A stretch of DNA of 64,000 bases from Martinezella tropici. GTDB lineage: Bacteria; Pseudomonadota; Alphaproteobacteria; Rhizobiales; Rhizobiaceae. The stretch's first letter is position 1. The number at the start of each line of letters is the position of its first letter. Of the stretch, positions 49,023 through 59,031 are shown piece after piece. The stretch spans positions 141,338-205,337 of the forward strand of contig NZ_QMKK01000050.1 in the NCBI RefSeq assembly GCF_003287875.1. The letters are read 5' to 3'. Made by a program: the position numbers and the translations under genes. The notes beneath the pieces are model-generated. The model searched no databases. It had not been told where the DNA came from and saw only the letters and a program-made list of their open reading frames with translations.

Positions 49023-51920
49023 TTAAAAGAATCCGCGGCGCTGCCACCAGCCAGCCTTCTTCGGCTTGGTCGGCTCACCTTCGCCATCGCCGCCTTCATT
49101 GGCACGGGTGGAGGTTACCACCGGAGCGGACGAGGAAACATTGGACTCGCGGTTGGCGCGCGCCGGTTTGGCTTCGTCCTCGATAGCCTCGGGTGTGGCT
49201 GCATTGTCGAGAGCCTTGGCAATTTCGGCTACCGCTTCGGTTTCGCCCTCGATCACGGCTGCCTCTTCGACAACAGGCGTCTCGACTGGCGATGCCTCGG
49301 CAGCCTTTGCCTTCCGGCGGCCACGTGCCTTGGCGGGCTTCACATCCTCGGTAACGGTCGCCGCCGTCTCGACGGCTGCCATGGCAGGCTGAGCCTCGAC
49401 AGCGGCCTCGCCCTCGGCAACGGCGATTTCCGCCACCGTGACGCTTGCCTCTTCTTCGCTGTCATCGCCGTCGGCTGCATCGGCTTCGAAGGCTTCATCG
49501 GTTTCCGACGCGCTGCCTTCGCTCTGTTCGCCACCCTGGTTTTCGCGGTTGCGACGACCACCGCGCTTGCCGCGCCGGCGGCGCTTGCGCTTCTGCTGTG
49601 CATCGTCTTCATTGTCGGCGGATGCGGCGTTCTCGGCGCCGGCATCACCTTCGTCGTCGTCTTCGCTGTCAGCGTCCTCGGCGGTAGCGGCCGCAGAGAT
49701 GTCCTCGGAAGCCGATGCTGCCTGGGCATCGTTGCCGCGACCACGACGACGGCGGCGACGCTTGCGCTTGCGGCCATTTTCATTGCCTTCGGCGCGGGCG
49801 GGCTGTTCGGTGATGGTCGCCGCCTTTTCTTCCAGTTCTTCGTCCTCGTCCTCCTCGGCTTCGATGACGACATCGTCGTCATCATCGTCCGGGATGGCTG
49901 CGAAGTTGAACAGGCTTTCGATCTTCACCGGATTGGCGACCGGCTCGCCGCGATCGATCGCGAAATGCTGCGTGCCAACGGCATTGTCGGCATCGATGAC
50001 GATCGCGACGCCGAAGCGGCTTTCATAATCGATGATCGTCTGGCGCTTGTGGTTGAGCAGATAGAGCGCAATGTCCGGCGTCGTGCGCACGGTGATGTCA
50101 TGCGTCGTGTTCTTGAGCAGATATTCCTCGATGCCACGCAGGACGTGCAGGGCAACGGAAGACTGCGAGCGAACGTGACCGGTGCCGCCGCAATGCGAGC
50201 AGATCTGCGTCGTGCTTTCCAGAACCGAGGCGCGGATGCGCTGACGCGACATCTCCAAGAGGCCGAAATGCGAGATGCGTCCCACCTGGATGCGGGCCCG
50301 GTCGTTTTTCAGGCATTCCTTCAGCTTCTTCTCGACGGCGCGGTTGTTGCGCTTCTCTTCCATGTCGATGAAGTCGATGACGATCAGGCCGGCAAGGTCG
50401 CGCAGGCGGAGCTGACGGGCAATTTCCTCTGCAGCTTCCAGGTTGGTCTGAAGCGCCGTGTCTTCGATCGAATGTTCGCGGGTCGAGCGGCCGGAGTTGA
50501 CGTCGATCGAAACCAGCGCTTCCGTCTGGTTCATGATCAGATAGCCGCCGGAACGCAGCGTCACCTGCGGCTGCAGCATACGGTCGAGCTGCGCCTCGAT
50601 GCCGGAGCGCGAGAAGATCGGGTGGATGTCGCGATAGGGCTGGACCACCTTGGCATGGCTCGGCATCAGCATCTTCATGAAGTCTTTCGCTTCACGATAG
50701 CCTTCTTCACCGGCAACGATGATCTCGCTGATATCCTTGTTGTAAAGGTCGCGGATCGAGCGCTTGATCAGGCTGCCTTCTTCATAGACGAGGCAAGGCG
50801 CGGTCGAGGCGAGCGTGAGCGTGCGGACGTTTTCCCACAGGCGCATCAGATATTCGAAATCGCGCTTGACCTCGACCTTGGTGCGGTTGGCGCCGGCCGT
50901 GCGCAGGATGACGCCCATGCCCTGCGGCACTTCGAGCATCTTGGCGATTTCCTTCAGGCGCTTGCGGTCCTGCGGATTGGTGATCTTGCGGGAAATACCG
51001 CCGCCACGCGCCGTGTTCGGCATCAGAACCGAGTAGCGGCCCGCAAGCGAGAGATAGGTGGTGAGTGCCGCACCCTTGTTGCCGCGCTCTTCCTTGGCAA
51101 CCTGCACCAGCAGGATCTGGCGGCGCTTGATGACTTCCTGGATACGATACTGCTTGCGCGGCTTGCGCTGGGCACGATCGGGAACCTCTTCCATCGCATC
51201 TTCCGCACCGACGGATTCGATCACTTCCTCTTCATGGTCGTGATCGTCATCGTCGTCGTCGTCATGACGGCGCTTGGAGGAGCGGACGTCTTCGGAGATC
51301 GAATCGGTTTCGACCATGGCAGCCATTTCGCCAGACGGACCGTCCTCGTCCTCGCTCGGCGCGTCGACGGCTGCCGTCGCTTCCGGGGCGGCGGTCTCTT
51401 CGGCGGGGGCTTCCGCTGCCGCCTTCTTGCGGCTGCGGCGCGGCTTGGCCTTCTTGGCCGGAATTGCTTCCTCGGCGGGCGCGACTGCCTCCGGAGCGGA
51501 GGCTTCTTCCGCGATCGCGGCCGGTACTTCGGCTTCTTCATTCGCCTTGGGAACGATGCCGATATCGGGCTGTTCCTGCTTTGAAAGGTCGAGCGCCGTT
51601 TCGACGTGCTCGACGTCATCGTCCCGGCGATGCTCCTCGGCCTCGGCCTTCAGAAGCGCCTGACGATCGGCGAGGGGGATCTGATAGTAGTCGGGATGGA
51701 TTTCGGCAAAGGCCAGGAAGCCGTGCCTGTTGCCGCCATAGTCAACGAAAGCGGCCTGAAGCGAAGGTTCGACCCTCGTTACTTTTGCAAGATAGATGTT
51801 GCCGCGGATTTGCTTCTTGTGCTGAGACTCGAAGTCAAATTCTTCTATGCGGTTCCCGCGAACGACAACGACGCGCGTCTCTTCCTCGTGAGACGCATCG
51901 ATAAGCATTTTGTCTGCCAT
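49023..51920 (-). CDS. rne: Ribonuclease E
   Basis: Essential endoribonuclease and scaffold of RNA degradation. 965 residues from ATG 51920. The N-terminal S1 domain (GNIYLAKVTRVEPSLQAAFV) is interrupted by a 170-residue acidic and Ala/Pro-rich insertion (about residues 88-256, including an Asp run) before it resumes at YRIQEVIKRRQILLVQVAKE. DNase I-like catalytic part with VSIDVNSGR and DFIDMEEKRNN. Zn-link CSHCGGTG. A long charged tail with two Arg-rich tracts (about residues 745 and 800) is a disordered scaffold, ending GWWQRRGFF. The large S1 insertion is a known feature of alphaproteobacterial RNase E. Confidence 0.96.
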   Translation of the reverse strand: MADKMLIDASHEEETRVVVVRGNRIEEFDFESQHKKQIRGNIYLAKVTRVEPSLQAAFVDYGGNRHGFLAFAEIHPDYYQIPLADRQALLKAEAEEHRRDDDVEHVETALDLSKQEQPDIGIVPKANEEAEVPAAIAEEASAPEAVAPAEEAIPAKKAKPRRSRKKAAAEAPAEETAAPEATAAVDAPSEDEDGPSGEMAAMVETDSISEDVRSSKRRHDDDDDDDHDHEEEVIESVGAEDAMEEVPDRAQRKPRKQYRIQEVIKRRQILLVQVAKEERGNKGAALTTYLSLAGRYSVLMPNTARGGGISRKITNPQDRKRLKEIAKMLEVPQGMGVILRTAGANRTKVEVKRDFEYLMRLWENVRTLTLASTAPCLVYEEGSLIKRSIRDLYNKDISEIIVAGEEGYREAKDFMKMLMPSHAKVVQPYRDIHPIFSRSGIEAQLDRMLQPQVTLRSGGYLIMNQTEALVSIDVNSGRSTREHSIEDTALQTNLEAAEEIARQLRLRDLAGLIVIDFIDMEEKRNNRAVEKKLKECLKNDRARIQVGRISHFGLLEMSRQRIRASVLESTTQICSHCGGTGHVRSQSSVALHVLRGIEEYLLKNTTHDITVRTTPDIALYLLNHKRQTIIDYESRFGVAIVIDADNAVGTQHFAIDRGEPVANPVKIESLFNFAAIPDDDDDDVVIEAEEDEDEELEEKAATITEQPARAEGNENGRKRKRRRRRRGRGNDAQAASASEDISAAATAEDADSEDDDEGDAGAENAASADNEDDAQQKRKRRRRGKRGGRRNRENQGGEQSEGSASETDEAFEADAADGDDSEEEASVTVAEIAVAEGEAAVEAQPAMAAVETAATVTEDVKPAKARGRRKAKAAEASPVETPVVEEAAVIEGETEAVAEIAKALDNAATPEAIEDEAKPARANRESNVSSSAPVVTSTRANEGGDGEGEPTKPKKAGWWQRRGFF

Positions 51921-52546
51921 GAAAGCTGTGCTCCTCGGCGCAGGCAACCGGATGGGGACCTGCTTGTCACTGGGACAAGCCGGATATGATCCGCCGTTGC
52001 TGCACCGGATAATGAAAGTCGCAAGTGGTTCGGAGATGACAGCATCCAGACGGCGGCCGGGGCATTACTTCCCTGGGGTCTGTTCACTTTTTGAAAAAGC
52101 TGCTGCGGTGACATCCGTAACCAAGCGAGATCGACTATGCCTTAGACCCACAAAGCGGGGCCCGATGAATGTGCTCTCTAAAGAGCGTTTGGTGGCTCTC
52201 CACCGATGAACTTCCCGTTTGAAACCAGAAATTCAGATATCCACTGTTTGGAGCGGAAGTACTGCAGACGGCGGATGACTGCCGCTTATGGCGCCTGGTA
52301 CTCGAGGCGGCTGCCTTTGCGGCGACTCTATCCCGTCAACACTTCTACCCTAATATGCGTTGTATGTTTTATCTGTCACAATAGCAAGGGGAAAGCCAAG
52401 TATGCCATAATATTGATGGATTCGTCGGATGATGAGAACGCGGGGAGCGGCGATCAACGATTCGTCCCCGGCGCATCATCGGTGCGGCCATCACGTCAAA
52501 TCTGGTTCCCGCTATTGGGGCCTTCAAAAACAACGCTGAAACCAAT
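51921..52546. other. rne leader region / amiC upstream gap with tandem hairpins
   Basis: A 626-base region between divergent rne and amiC. Two perfect hairpins stand at 52173-52186 (GCTCT-CTAA-AGAGC) and 52191-52204 (GGTGG-CTCT-CCACC). rne genes often have long, structured, self-regulated leaders, so these may belong to its 5' UTR. An AT-rich patch near 52345-52390 could hold promoters for either gene. No ORF convinces. Confidence 0.4.
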
Positions 52547-53815
52547 ATGGGGCGCGTTGGACACTTGGTAAAGGGATTGCGGCATGTGGCGGAGATTGGC
52601 GTGAGGGCTTTGCGATTTGCGGCAGCGGCCCTTGCCCTTGTGATTCTTATCGTGTTTTCGGCGTTTGCGCCTGCCATGGCGGCGGATGGCCCGTTGCTCG
52701 CCTACGGTGCGCGCATAGCCGGTGACGACGCCCGCACGCGTATCGTCATCGATATGGATCGGGAGCCGGCCTTCACGGTTCATTATCTCGACAATCCCGC
52801 CCGCGTGGTGGTCGATCTGCCGGCGACAGCATTCGGCTTCCCGGCCGCGGATCTCAAGCCGACCGGTCTCTTCAAGGATATCCGCTATGGTACGATGGAT
52901 GCGGACAGCGCCCGCATCGTGCTGACTGCAAAAAAGCCGGTAAAGCTGGTCATGGCCAAGGTGCAGGCCGATGAGGGGGGCAAGGGGCAGCGGCTTGTGC
53001 TCGATGCCGAGATGGTGCCTGCCGAACAATTTGCCGAACTGGTGAAGAAGCAGAGCTGGACGAGCGACGATACCGCCCGGGACGTCGGTCCCGTCGAGCC
53101 GACGCAGAAGGCCGATCCGAATATCTTCCTCGTCGCCGTTGACGCCGGTCATGGCGGTATCGATGCGGGCGCGACGGGCACCGACGGCGTCACGCAGGAA
53201 AAGGACATTACGCTTGCCTTCGCGAAGATGTTTGCCGACAAGCTGAATGCCCAGCCCGGCATCAAGGCCTTTCTCACGCGTGACAAGGACCAATATTTAT
53301 CGCTGTCGGAGCGGGTGACCATCGCGCGCCAGAATCGCGCCTCGCTTTTCATTTCGCTGCATGCCGATACGCTGAAGCAGAAGGATATCCGCGGAGCGAC
53401 CGTCTATACGATCTCGGACAAAGCATCGGACCGGCTTGCCGGCGAGGTCGCCGATCGTGAAAACAAGTCCGATCAGATCGCCGGGACCGACGCTCAGGCA
53501 CAGCCGGCTGCCGTCAACGACATTTTGATGGATCTGACCCGCCGCGAGACGCAGGCCTTCTCCATCTCGCTGGCACAGGATGTGTTGTCCTCCTTCGATG
53601 GCCAGATCTCCATGATCAACAATCCACACCGCCACGCCGGTTTCCAGGTCCTGACCGCGCCGGATGTGCCCTCGATCCTGTTGGAACTCGGTTTTCTCTC
53701 CAATAAGGAGGACGAGAAGCTGCTGCTCGATCTCGATTGGCGGCAAAAGGTCGCCGACAGGCTGGCCGATGCAGTAAAAAAATATCGCGTATCGATCATC
53801 GCGAACGGCGGCTGA
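52547..53815 (+). CDS. amiC: N-acetylmuramoyl-L-alanine amidase (AmiC type)
   Basis: Periplasmic zinc amidase that splits septal peptidoglycan during division. 422 residues. Signal sequence with FAAAALALVILIVFSAFAP, cleavage near AMA. AMIN domain (about 50-150; RIVIDMDREPAFTVHYLDNP, RVVVDLPATAF). Amidase_3 catalytic domain (from about 192: FLVAVDAGHGGIDAGATGTD, RASLFISLHADTLKQKDIRG, PSILLELGFLSNKEDEKLLL). Zinc His and Glu residues are present in these blocks. mrcA follows 260 nt downstream. Confidence 0.95.
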   Translation: MGRVGHLVKGLRHVAEIGVRALRFAAAALALVILIVFSAFAPAMAADGPLLAYGARIAGDDARTRIVIDMDREPAFTVHYLDNPARVVVDLPATAFGFPAADLKPTGLFKDIRYGTMDADSARIVLTAKKPVKLVMAKVQADEGGKGQRLVLDAEMVPAEQFAELVKKQSWTSDDTARDVGPVEPTQKADPNIFLVAVDAGHGGIDAGATGTDGVTQEKDITLAFAKMFADKLNAQPGIKAFLTRDKDQYLSLSERVTIARQNRASLFISLHADTLKQKDIRGATVYTISDKASDRLAGEVADRENKSDQIAGTDAQAQPAAVNDILMDLTRRETQAFSISLAQDVLSSFDGQISMINNPHRHAGFQVLTAPDVPSILLELGFLSNKEDEKLLLDLDWRQKVADRLADAVKKYRVSIIANGG

Positions 53816-54074
53816 CAGGGCCGAATGTCATGATCAGCCGTGGCTTCCATGTCACAGCTTTAAATATTAGAATTGCATGAAACTGGGAATACCGAGGGCG
53901 AGCCCTATTTTGCTCACATTCCCGCCTTTACAGCGAACTATCATCCGCTCGCGAGTGAAGCACGGCTTTGTTTCATTGCCGTCTTGCATTAACACCGCGA
54001 GCATGCAAAACGCCCGTGGTTATGCGATGATCTCGCGCACATGCCGCATGAAGAACAAGCACCGGTAGTATCAC

Positions 54075-56537
54075 ATGATCAGACTGATTGGATATTTCTT
54101 TGGGCTGGGCTGCCTCCTGTTTCTGGGTGTGGCGGCTGCGGCGGCCATCTATCTGAGCGTGGTCTCCAAGGAGCTTCCCGACTATGAAGTGCTTGCGAAA
54201 TACGCACCGCCGGTGACGACACGCATTCATGCCGGCAACGGCGCATTGATGAAGGAATATTCGCGGGAGAACCGGCTTTTCGTGCCGATCCAGGCCATTC
54301 CCGATCGCGTCAAGGCAGCATTCCTGTCCGCGGAAGACAAGAATTTCTACAATCACCCCGGCGTCGACGTCGGCGGCCTGGCGCGCGCCATTGTGGTGAA
54401 CCTGCAGAACATCGGTTCCGGCCGCCGCTTCGTCGGCGCATCGACCATCACGCAGCAGGTCGCCAAGAACTTCCTGCTTTCCGCCGACCAGACCTTTGAC
54501 CGCAAGATCAAGGAAGCCATTCTCTCCTTCCGCATCGAACAGGCCTACAGCAAGGACAAGATCCTCGAGCTCTACCTGAACGAGATCTATTTCGGCCTGA
54601 ATTCCTACGGCATCGCCGGCGCCGCGCTCACCTATTTCGACAAATCCGTCAACGAGCTCACCATTGCCGAATCGGCCTATCTGGCCTCGCTTCCTAAGGG
54701 ACCGTCCAACTACAATCCGTTCCGCCGCGCCGAGGCAGCGCTGACCCGTCGCAACTGGGTGATCGACCGTATGGTGGAGAACGGCTATGTCAGCCAGAGC
54801 GACGGTGAAGAGGCAAAAAAGCAGCCGCTCGGCGTGGTGCCGCCGAAGAGCGGCCCGTCGCTCTTCGCCTCGGATTATTTCGCCGAAGAAGTCCGCCGAC
54901 AGCTGATCGACCAATACGGGGAAAAGACCCTTTATGAAGGCGGCCTTTCCGTCCGCACGTCGCTCGACCCGCAGATGCAGCTCGAGGCACGCAAGGCCCT
55001 GCAGGACGGTCTGGTCGATTATGACGAGCGCCGCGGTTACCGCGGCCCGCTCAAGCAGATCGCGACTTCGCAGGATTGGGGTGCCGAGCTTGCCAAGGTT
55101 CCAGCGCTGAGCGACGTGCCGGAGTGGCAGGTCGCCGTTGTCCTCTCCGCTTCCGATCAGGGTGTCGACATCGGATTGCAGCCGAGCGTCGATGCGGCCG
55201 GCAAGGTTTCGCCCGAGCGCAAGCGCGGCACGATCGCTGCTGCCGACATGCGCTGGGCCTACCGGTCTGCGGGCGGCAAATCGGTGAAATCGCCGAGTGG
55301 CGTGCTGAGCGCCGGCGATGTGATTTACGTGCAGAAGACCGGCAACGCCGATTCCAGCAGCTATCGCCTGCGCCAGCCGCCGAAGGTACAGGGCGGCCTG
55401 GTCGTCATGGATCCGCATACCGGCCGCGTGCTCGCCATGGTCGGCGGCTTCTCCTATGCACAGTCCGAATTCAACCGCGCGACCCAGGCCAAGCGTCAGC
55501 CGGGTTCGTCGTTCAAGCCGTTCGTCTACGCCGCCGCGATGGATAACGGCTATACGCCGGCATCCGTCATTCTTGACGATCCACTGCAGATCACCCTCAG
55601 CAACGGCGATGTGTGGAAGCCGACGAACTACGAAGGCGAGGGCGGCGGCGTGCACACGCTACGCTTCGCCATCGAGCATTCCCGCAACCTGATGACGGTC
55701 CGTCTCGCAGCCGATATGGGCATGCCGCTGGTGGCCGAATATGCTGAGCGCTTTGGCATCTACGACCATATGAACCCGGTTCTCGCCATGTCGCTCGGCG
55801 CGGGCGAAACGACGGTGCTGCGCATGGTTTCGGCCTATTCGGTCATGGCCAACGGTGGCAAGCAGATCAAGCCGACACTGATCGACCGCATCCAGGACCG
55901 CTACGGCAAGACGATCTTCAAGCATGAGGAGCGCGTCTGCGACAATTGCAATGTGAATGCCTGGCAGAATCAGGACGAGCCGGTCATCGCCGATAATCGC
56001 GAGCAGGTGCTCGATCCGATGACGGCCTATCAGGTCACGTCGATGATGCAGGGCGTCGTTATCCGCGGTACGGCCGCGGGCAAGATCAAGCTCAACACCG
56101 ATGTCGCCGGCAAGACCGGCACCACCAACGATGAAAAGGATGCCTGGTTCGTCGGCTTCACGCCGAGCCTCGTCGCCGGCCTTTACATCGGCTATGACAC
56201 GCCGACCACGCTGGGCCGGGGCGGCACCGGCGGCGCGCTCGCAGCGCCGGTCTTCAACGAATTCATGCAGGCGGCGACGAAAGATCAACCGCCGGAGAAA
56301 TTCCAGGTTCCGGCTGGCATGACGATGGTCGCGGTCAATCGCGCGACCGGCATGGCAGCGCAGCAGGGCGATCCGAATGCCATCATGGAAGCCTTCAAGC
56401 CCGGTACCGGCCCGGCAACGAGCCTCCAGGTCATTGGTGGTGGCGATGCCGCCGCGCAGGTGGCGCCGGAGGAAATTCTAAGGACGTCGCCACAGGCGAA
56501 CCAGGCGGTTACGTCCGGGGCCGGCGGTCTCTTCTGA
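54075..56537 (+). CDS. mrcA: Penicillin-binding protein 1A, bifunctional
   Basis: Polymerises and crosslinks peptidoglycan. 820 residues. N-terminal anchor (IGYFFGLGCLLFLGVAAAAA). GT51 transglycosylase with SAEDKNFYNHPGVDVGGLAR, GASTITQQVAKNFLLS and KILELYLNEIYFGLNSYGIA. An OB-like insert follows, then the transpeptidase with SxxK at Ser478-Lys481 (GSSFKPF), SRN in EHSRNLMTV and KTG at 680-682 (AGKTGTTND). It follows amiC, with which it shares a cell-wall role. The 53816-54074 gap contains no clear gene. Confidence 0.96.
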   Translation: MIRLIGYFFGLGCLLFLGVAAAAAIYLSVVSKELPDYEVLAKYAPPVTTRIHAGNGALMKEYSRENRLFVPIQAIPDRVKAAFLSAEDKNFYNHPGVDVGGLARAIVVNLQNIGSGRRFVGASTITQQVAKNFLLSADQTFDRKIKEAILSFRIEQAYSKDKILELYLNEIYFGLNSYGIAGAALTYFDKSVNELTIAESAYLASLPKGPSNYNPFRRAEAALTRRNWVIDRMVENGYVSQSDGEEAKKQPLGVVPPKSGPSLFASDYFAEEVRRQLIDQYGEKTLYEGGLSVRTSLDPQMQLEARKALQDGLVDYDERRGYRGPLKQIATSQDWGAELAKVPALSDVPEWQVAVVLSASDQGVDIGLQPSVDAAGKVSPERKRGTIAAADMRWAYRSAGGKSVKSPSGVLSAGDVIYVQKTGNADSSSYRLRQPPKVQGGLVVMDPHTGRVLAMVGGFSYAQSEFNRATQAKRQPGSSFKPFVYAAAMDNGYTPASVILDDPLQITLSNGDVWKPTNYEGEGGGVHTLRFAIEHSRNLMTVRLAADMGMPLVAEYAERFGIYDHMNPVLAMSLGAGETTVLRMVSAYSVMANGGKQIKPTLIDRIQDRYGKTIFKHEERVCDNCNVNAWQNQDEPVIADNREQVLDPMTAYQVTSMMQGVVIRGTAAGKIKLNTDVAGKTGTTNDEKDAWFVGFTPSLVAGLYIGYDTPTTLGRGGTGGALAAPVFNEFMQAATKDQPPEKFQVPAGMTMVAVNRATGMAAQQGDPNAIMEAFKPGTGPATSLQVIGGGDAAAQVAPEEILRTSPQANQAVTSGAGGLF

Positions 56538-56663
56538 TCCCATCCTATTTGTCAGATCGTCATGCCGCGGGGCTTTACACCAGCGGCATGTATATCTATG
56601 TCACCAGCACTCTTTGAATTGGATGGCCGTTCGCATCGAGCGGTGAAATGAAGAAGTGGGACT

Positions 56664-57795
56664 ATGCGAGCCGAAATCGAGAAAGTAGTCGATGAAACCA
56701 AGCAGGCTATCACCCTGCTGAGGAGGCATCTTTGACTGGGACCAGGCGATAAGACGACTGGACTGGTTGAATAACAAGGCAGAGGATCCGACCCTCTGGA
56801 ATGACGCCGCCGAAGCGCAGAAGCTGATGCGCGAGCGCCAGCAGCTCGATGACGGCATCAACGGCGTGCGCGCTCTCGAGCAGCAGCTTGCCGACAATGT
56901 CGAGCTGATCGAGCTCGGCGAGGAAGAAGGCGATGACGACGTCGTGCGTGACGCGGAAGAAGCCCTGAAGGCCCTCAAGGCAGAAGCTGCCCGCCGGCAG
57001 GTGGAAGCCATGCTTTCCGGCGAGGCTGATGCCAACGACACCTATCTCGAAGTCCATTCCGGCGCCGGCGGTACCGAGAGCCAGGACTGGGCGAACATGC
57101 TGCTGCGCATGTATACCCGCTGGGCCGAGCGTCAGCGCTTCAAGGTGGAACTCCTGGAAGTTCATGACGGCGAAGAAGCCGGCATCAAGTCCGCGACGCT
57201 GCTCATCAAGGGCCACAATGCCTATGGCTGGCTGAAGACCGAATCGGGCGTGCATCGCCTTGTCCGTATCTCGCCCTATGACAGCAATGCGCGCCGCCAC
57301 ACCTCGTTCTCTTCGATCTGGGTCTACCCGGTCGTCGACGACTCGATCCAGATCGAGATCAACGAAAGCGATTGCCGTATCGACACCTATCGCTCGTCCG
57401 GCGCCGGCGGCCAGCACGTCAACACCACCGATTCGGCCGTGCGCATCACGCATATTCCGACCGGCATTGTCGTGCAGTGCCAGCAGGAACGCTCGCAGCA
57501 CAAGAACCGCGCCAAGGCGTGGGACATGCTGCGCGCCCGCATGTACGAGGCGGAATTGATGAAGCGGGAAGAGGCGGCCAACGCCGAAGCCGCTTCGAAG
57601 ACGGATATCGGCTGGGGTCACCAGATCCGTTCCTATGTCCTGCAACCCTACCAGCTGGTCAAGGACCTGCGCACCGGCGTTGCCAGTACCGCGCCCGGCG
57701 ACGTTCTGGACGGTGATCTCAACGAATTCATGGAAGCCGCCCTTGCGCATCGCATCAGCGGTGCGGCCGATGCGGTCGTCGACGACGTCGAGTGA
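56664..57795 (+). CDS. prfB: Peptide chain release factor 2, with programmed +1 frameshift
   Basis: Recognises UGA and UAA stops. Translation begins at ATG 56664 (MRAEIEKVVDETKQAI ... RRHL), reaches TGA at 56733-56735 after 23 codons, and must shift +1 to continue as DWDQAIRRLDWLNNKAED, giving 376 residues in all. The peptidyl-hydrolysis motif GGQ is in SSGAGGQHVNTTDSAVRI. The stop-codon tripeptide region reads VRISPYDSNARRHTSF, so SPY takes the place of SPF. The frameshift autoregulates RF2: low RF2 favours shifting. Confidence 0.95.
56721..56736 (+). promoter_or_regulatory. Programmed +1 frameshift site of prfB
   Basis: AGGAGG (56721-56726), an internal Shine-Dalgarno, then CAT CTT TGA C. 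The CTT-TGA-C slippery stop and the 3-nt gap between the Shine-Dalgarno-like site and CTT are the canonical bacterial RF2 arrangement. Confidence 0.93.
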
Positions 57796-57821
57796 GTTCG
57801 AACATTCCAGCACCAATAAAA

Positions 57822-57857
57822 CCAATAAAAAAGCCCCGGTCGGGGCTTTTTTATTGG
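57822..57857. terminator. Bidirectional terminator between prfB and nadK
   Basis: Perfect palindrome: CCAATAAAAAAGCCCC pairs with GGGGCTTTTTTATTGG around a 4-base centre. A and T tracts lie on both sides, so it serves both convergent genes. Confidence 0.92.
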
Positions 57858-57880
57858 CAAGCGCGTTGTAAATTCCAGCT

Positions 57881-58654
57881 TCAATCCGAAAACTGTTCCG
57901 CAAGGATCCGGTCCGACCACGATCTGTCCGGATCCGAAAGAATGCGGGCCGTCGTATCTTCGCTCTGGCGGATTTGGATGCCGAGAACGGACTTGACCTC
58001 GGCATTGTCGGCGGCGGCGTTGACCGGGCGCTTTTCCGCTTCGAGCACGGTGATGTCGACCGTGACCTTGTTCGGCAGCAGCGCCCCGCGCCAGCGACGA
58101 GGGCGGAAGGCGCTGACCGGCGTCATGGCCAGCAGCGGTGCCTCCAGCGGCAGGATAGGGCCATGGGCGGAGAGATTATAAGCCGTGGAGCCTGCCGGCG
58201 TCGTTACCATAAGGCCATCACAGATCAGCTCCGGCAGACGGACCCGACCGTCGATTTCGACCTTCAGTTTCGCCGTCTGATAGGACTGGCGAAACAAGGA
58301 CACCTCGTTGATGGCGAGCGCGACGCGGGAGCTGCCGTCGGCATTGCGCGTCGTCATCTGCAGCGGATGGAATGCGTTTTCGACGGCCGCCTCTATGCGC
58401 TCGGCCAGGCAATCCGTTCGATAGTCATTCATCAGGAAGCCGATCGAACCGCGGTTCATGCCATAGACGCACTTGCCGGAATTCATGGTGCTGTGCAGTG
58501 TCTGCAGCATGAAGCCGTCACCACCGAGCGCCACGACGACATCCGCACTCTCCTGCGGCGTCTGGCCATAGAGGCGAATCAGGTCCTGCTGCGCCGCCTG
58601 AGCCTCCGGCGCGGTAGAGGCGAGAAAGCAAACGGATTGAAGATTGCGTGACAT
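57881..58654 (-). CDS. nadK: NAD kinase
   Basis: Phosphorylates NAD to NADP. 257 residues, the short alphaproteobacterial form. GGDG at 44-47 (VVVALGGDGFMLQTLH), VYGMNRGSIGFLMNDY, ALAINEVSLFR, and ELICDGLMVTTPAGSTAYNL with SAHGPILPLEAPLLAMTPV. It is transcribed convergently with prfB and alone on its strand; a tRNA-Thr gene diverges from its 5' side. Confidence 0.95.
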   Translation of the reverse strand: MSRNLQSVCFLASTAPEAQAAQQDLIRLYGQTPQESADVVVALGGDGFMLQTLHSTMNSGKCVYGMNRGSIGFLMNDYRTDCLAERIEAAVENAFHPLQMTTRNADGSSRVALAINEVSLFRQSYQTAKLKVEIDGRVRLPELICDGLMVTTPAGSTAYNLSAHGPILPLEAPLLAMTPVSAFRPRRWRGALLPNKVTVDITVLEAEKRPVNAAADNAEVKSVLGIQIRQSEDTTARILSDPDRSWSDRILAEQFSD

Positions 58655-58824
58655 GCAATGTCCTTTAAGTGGCCATACTAGGTAATGTTATTCCCCTTCT
58701 GCGACAAGACGTTTCAATCGGACTGGTAAATCGTTGAGGCCACATGCTGATCCCCAGCTTTAAGTCCGAACGAGTGATTTTCCCTTTACAGGATTTCAAA
58801 ATCTGTTAGTTGGCATGCGCATAT

Positions 58825-58900
<76 letters not shown>

Positions 58901-59031
58901 GATTTTTCCAAGACTTGGATGCCTTGTTGATCACTGGTATGAAAAACCGGCAGCAGCACAATAATGTATGATGCCGAAGCCTTCAGCATGTCGGCGAGAT
59001 CATCAACGCGATATCAAGTCTCTGGAAACAT

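Noticed and set aside
49438..50028. Ser-rich plus-strand frame opposite the rne tail
   Set aside because: It is the complement of Asp/Glu/Arg-rich coding sequence of RNase E, giving artificial poly-Ser runs.
53877..54068. 63-codon frame between amiC and mrcA
   Set aside because: No ribosome site, no hydrophobic or domain pattern, atypical codons; probably spacer.
53973..55655. Long minus-strand frame opposite mrcA
   Set aside because: mrcA has complete transglycosylase and transpeptidase motifs; the opposite product has none.
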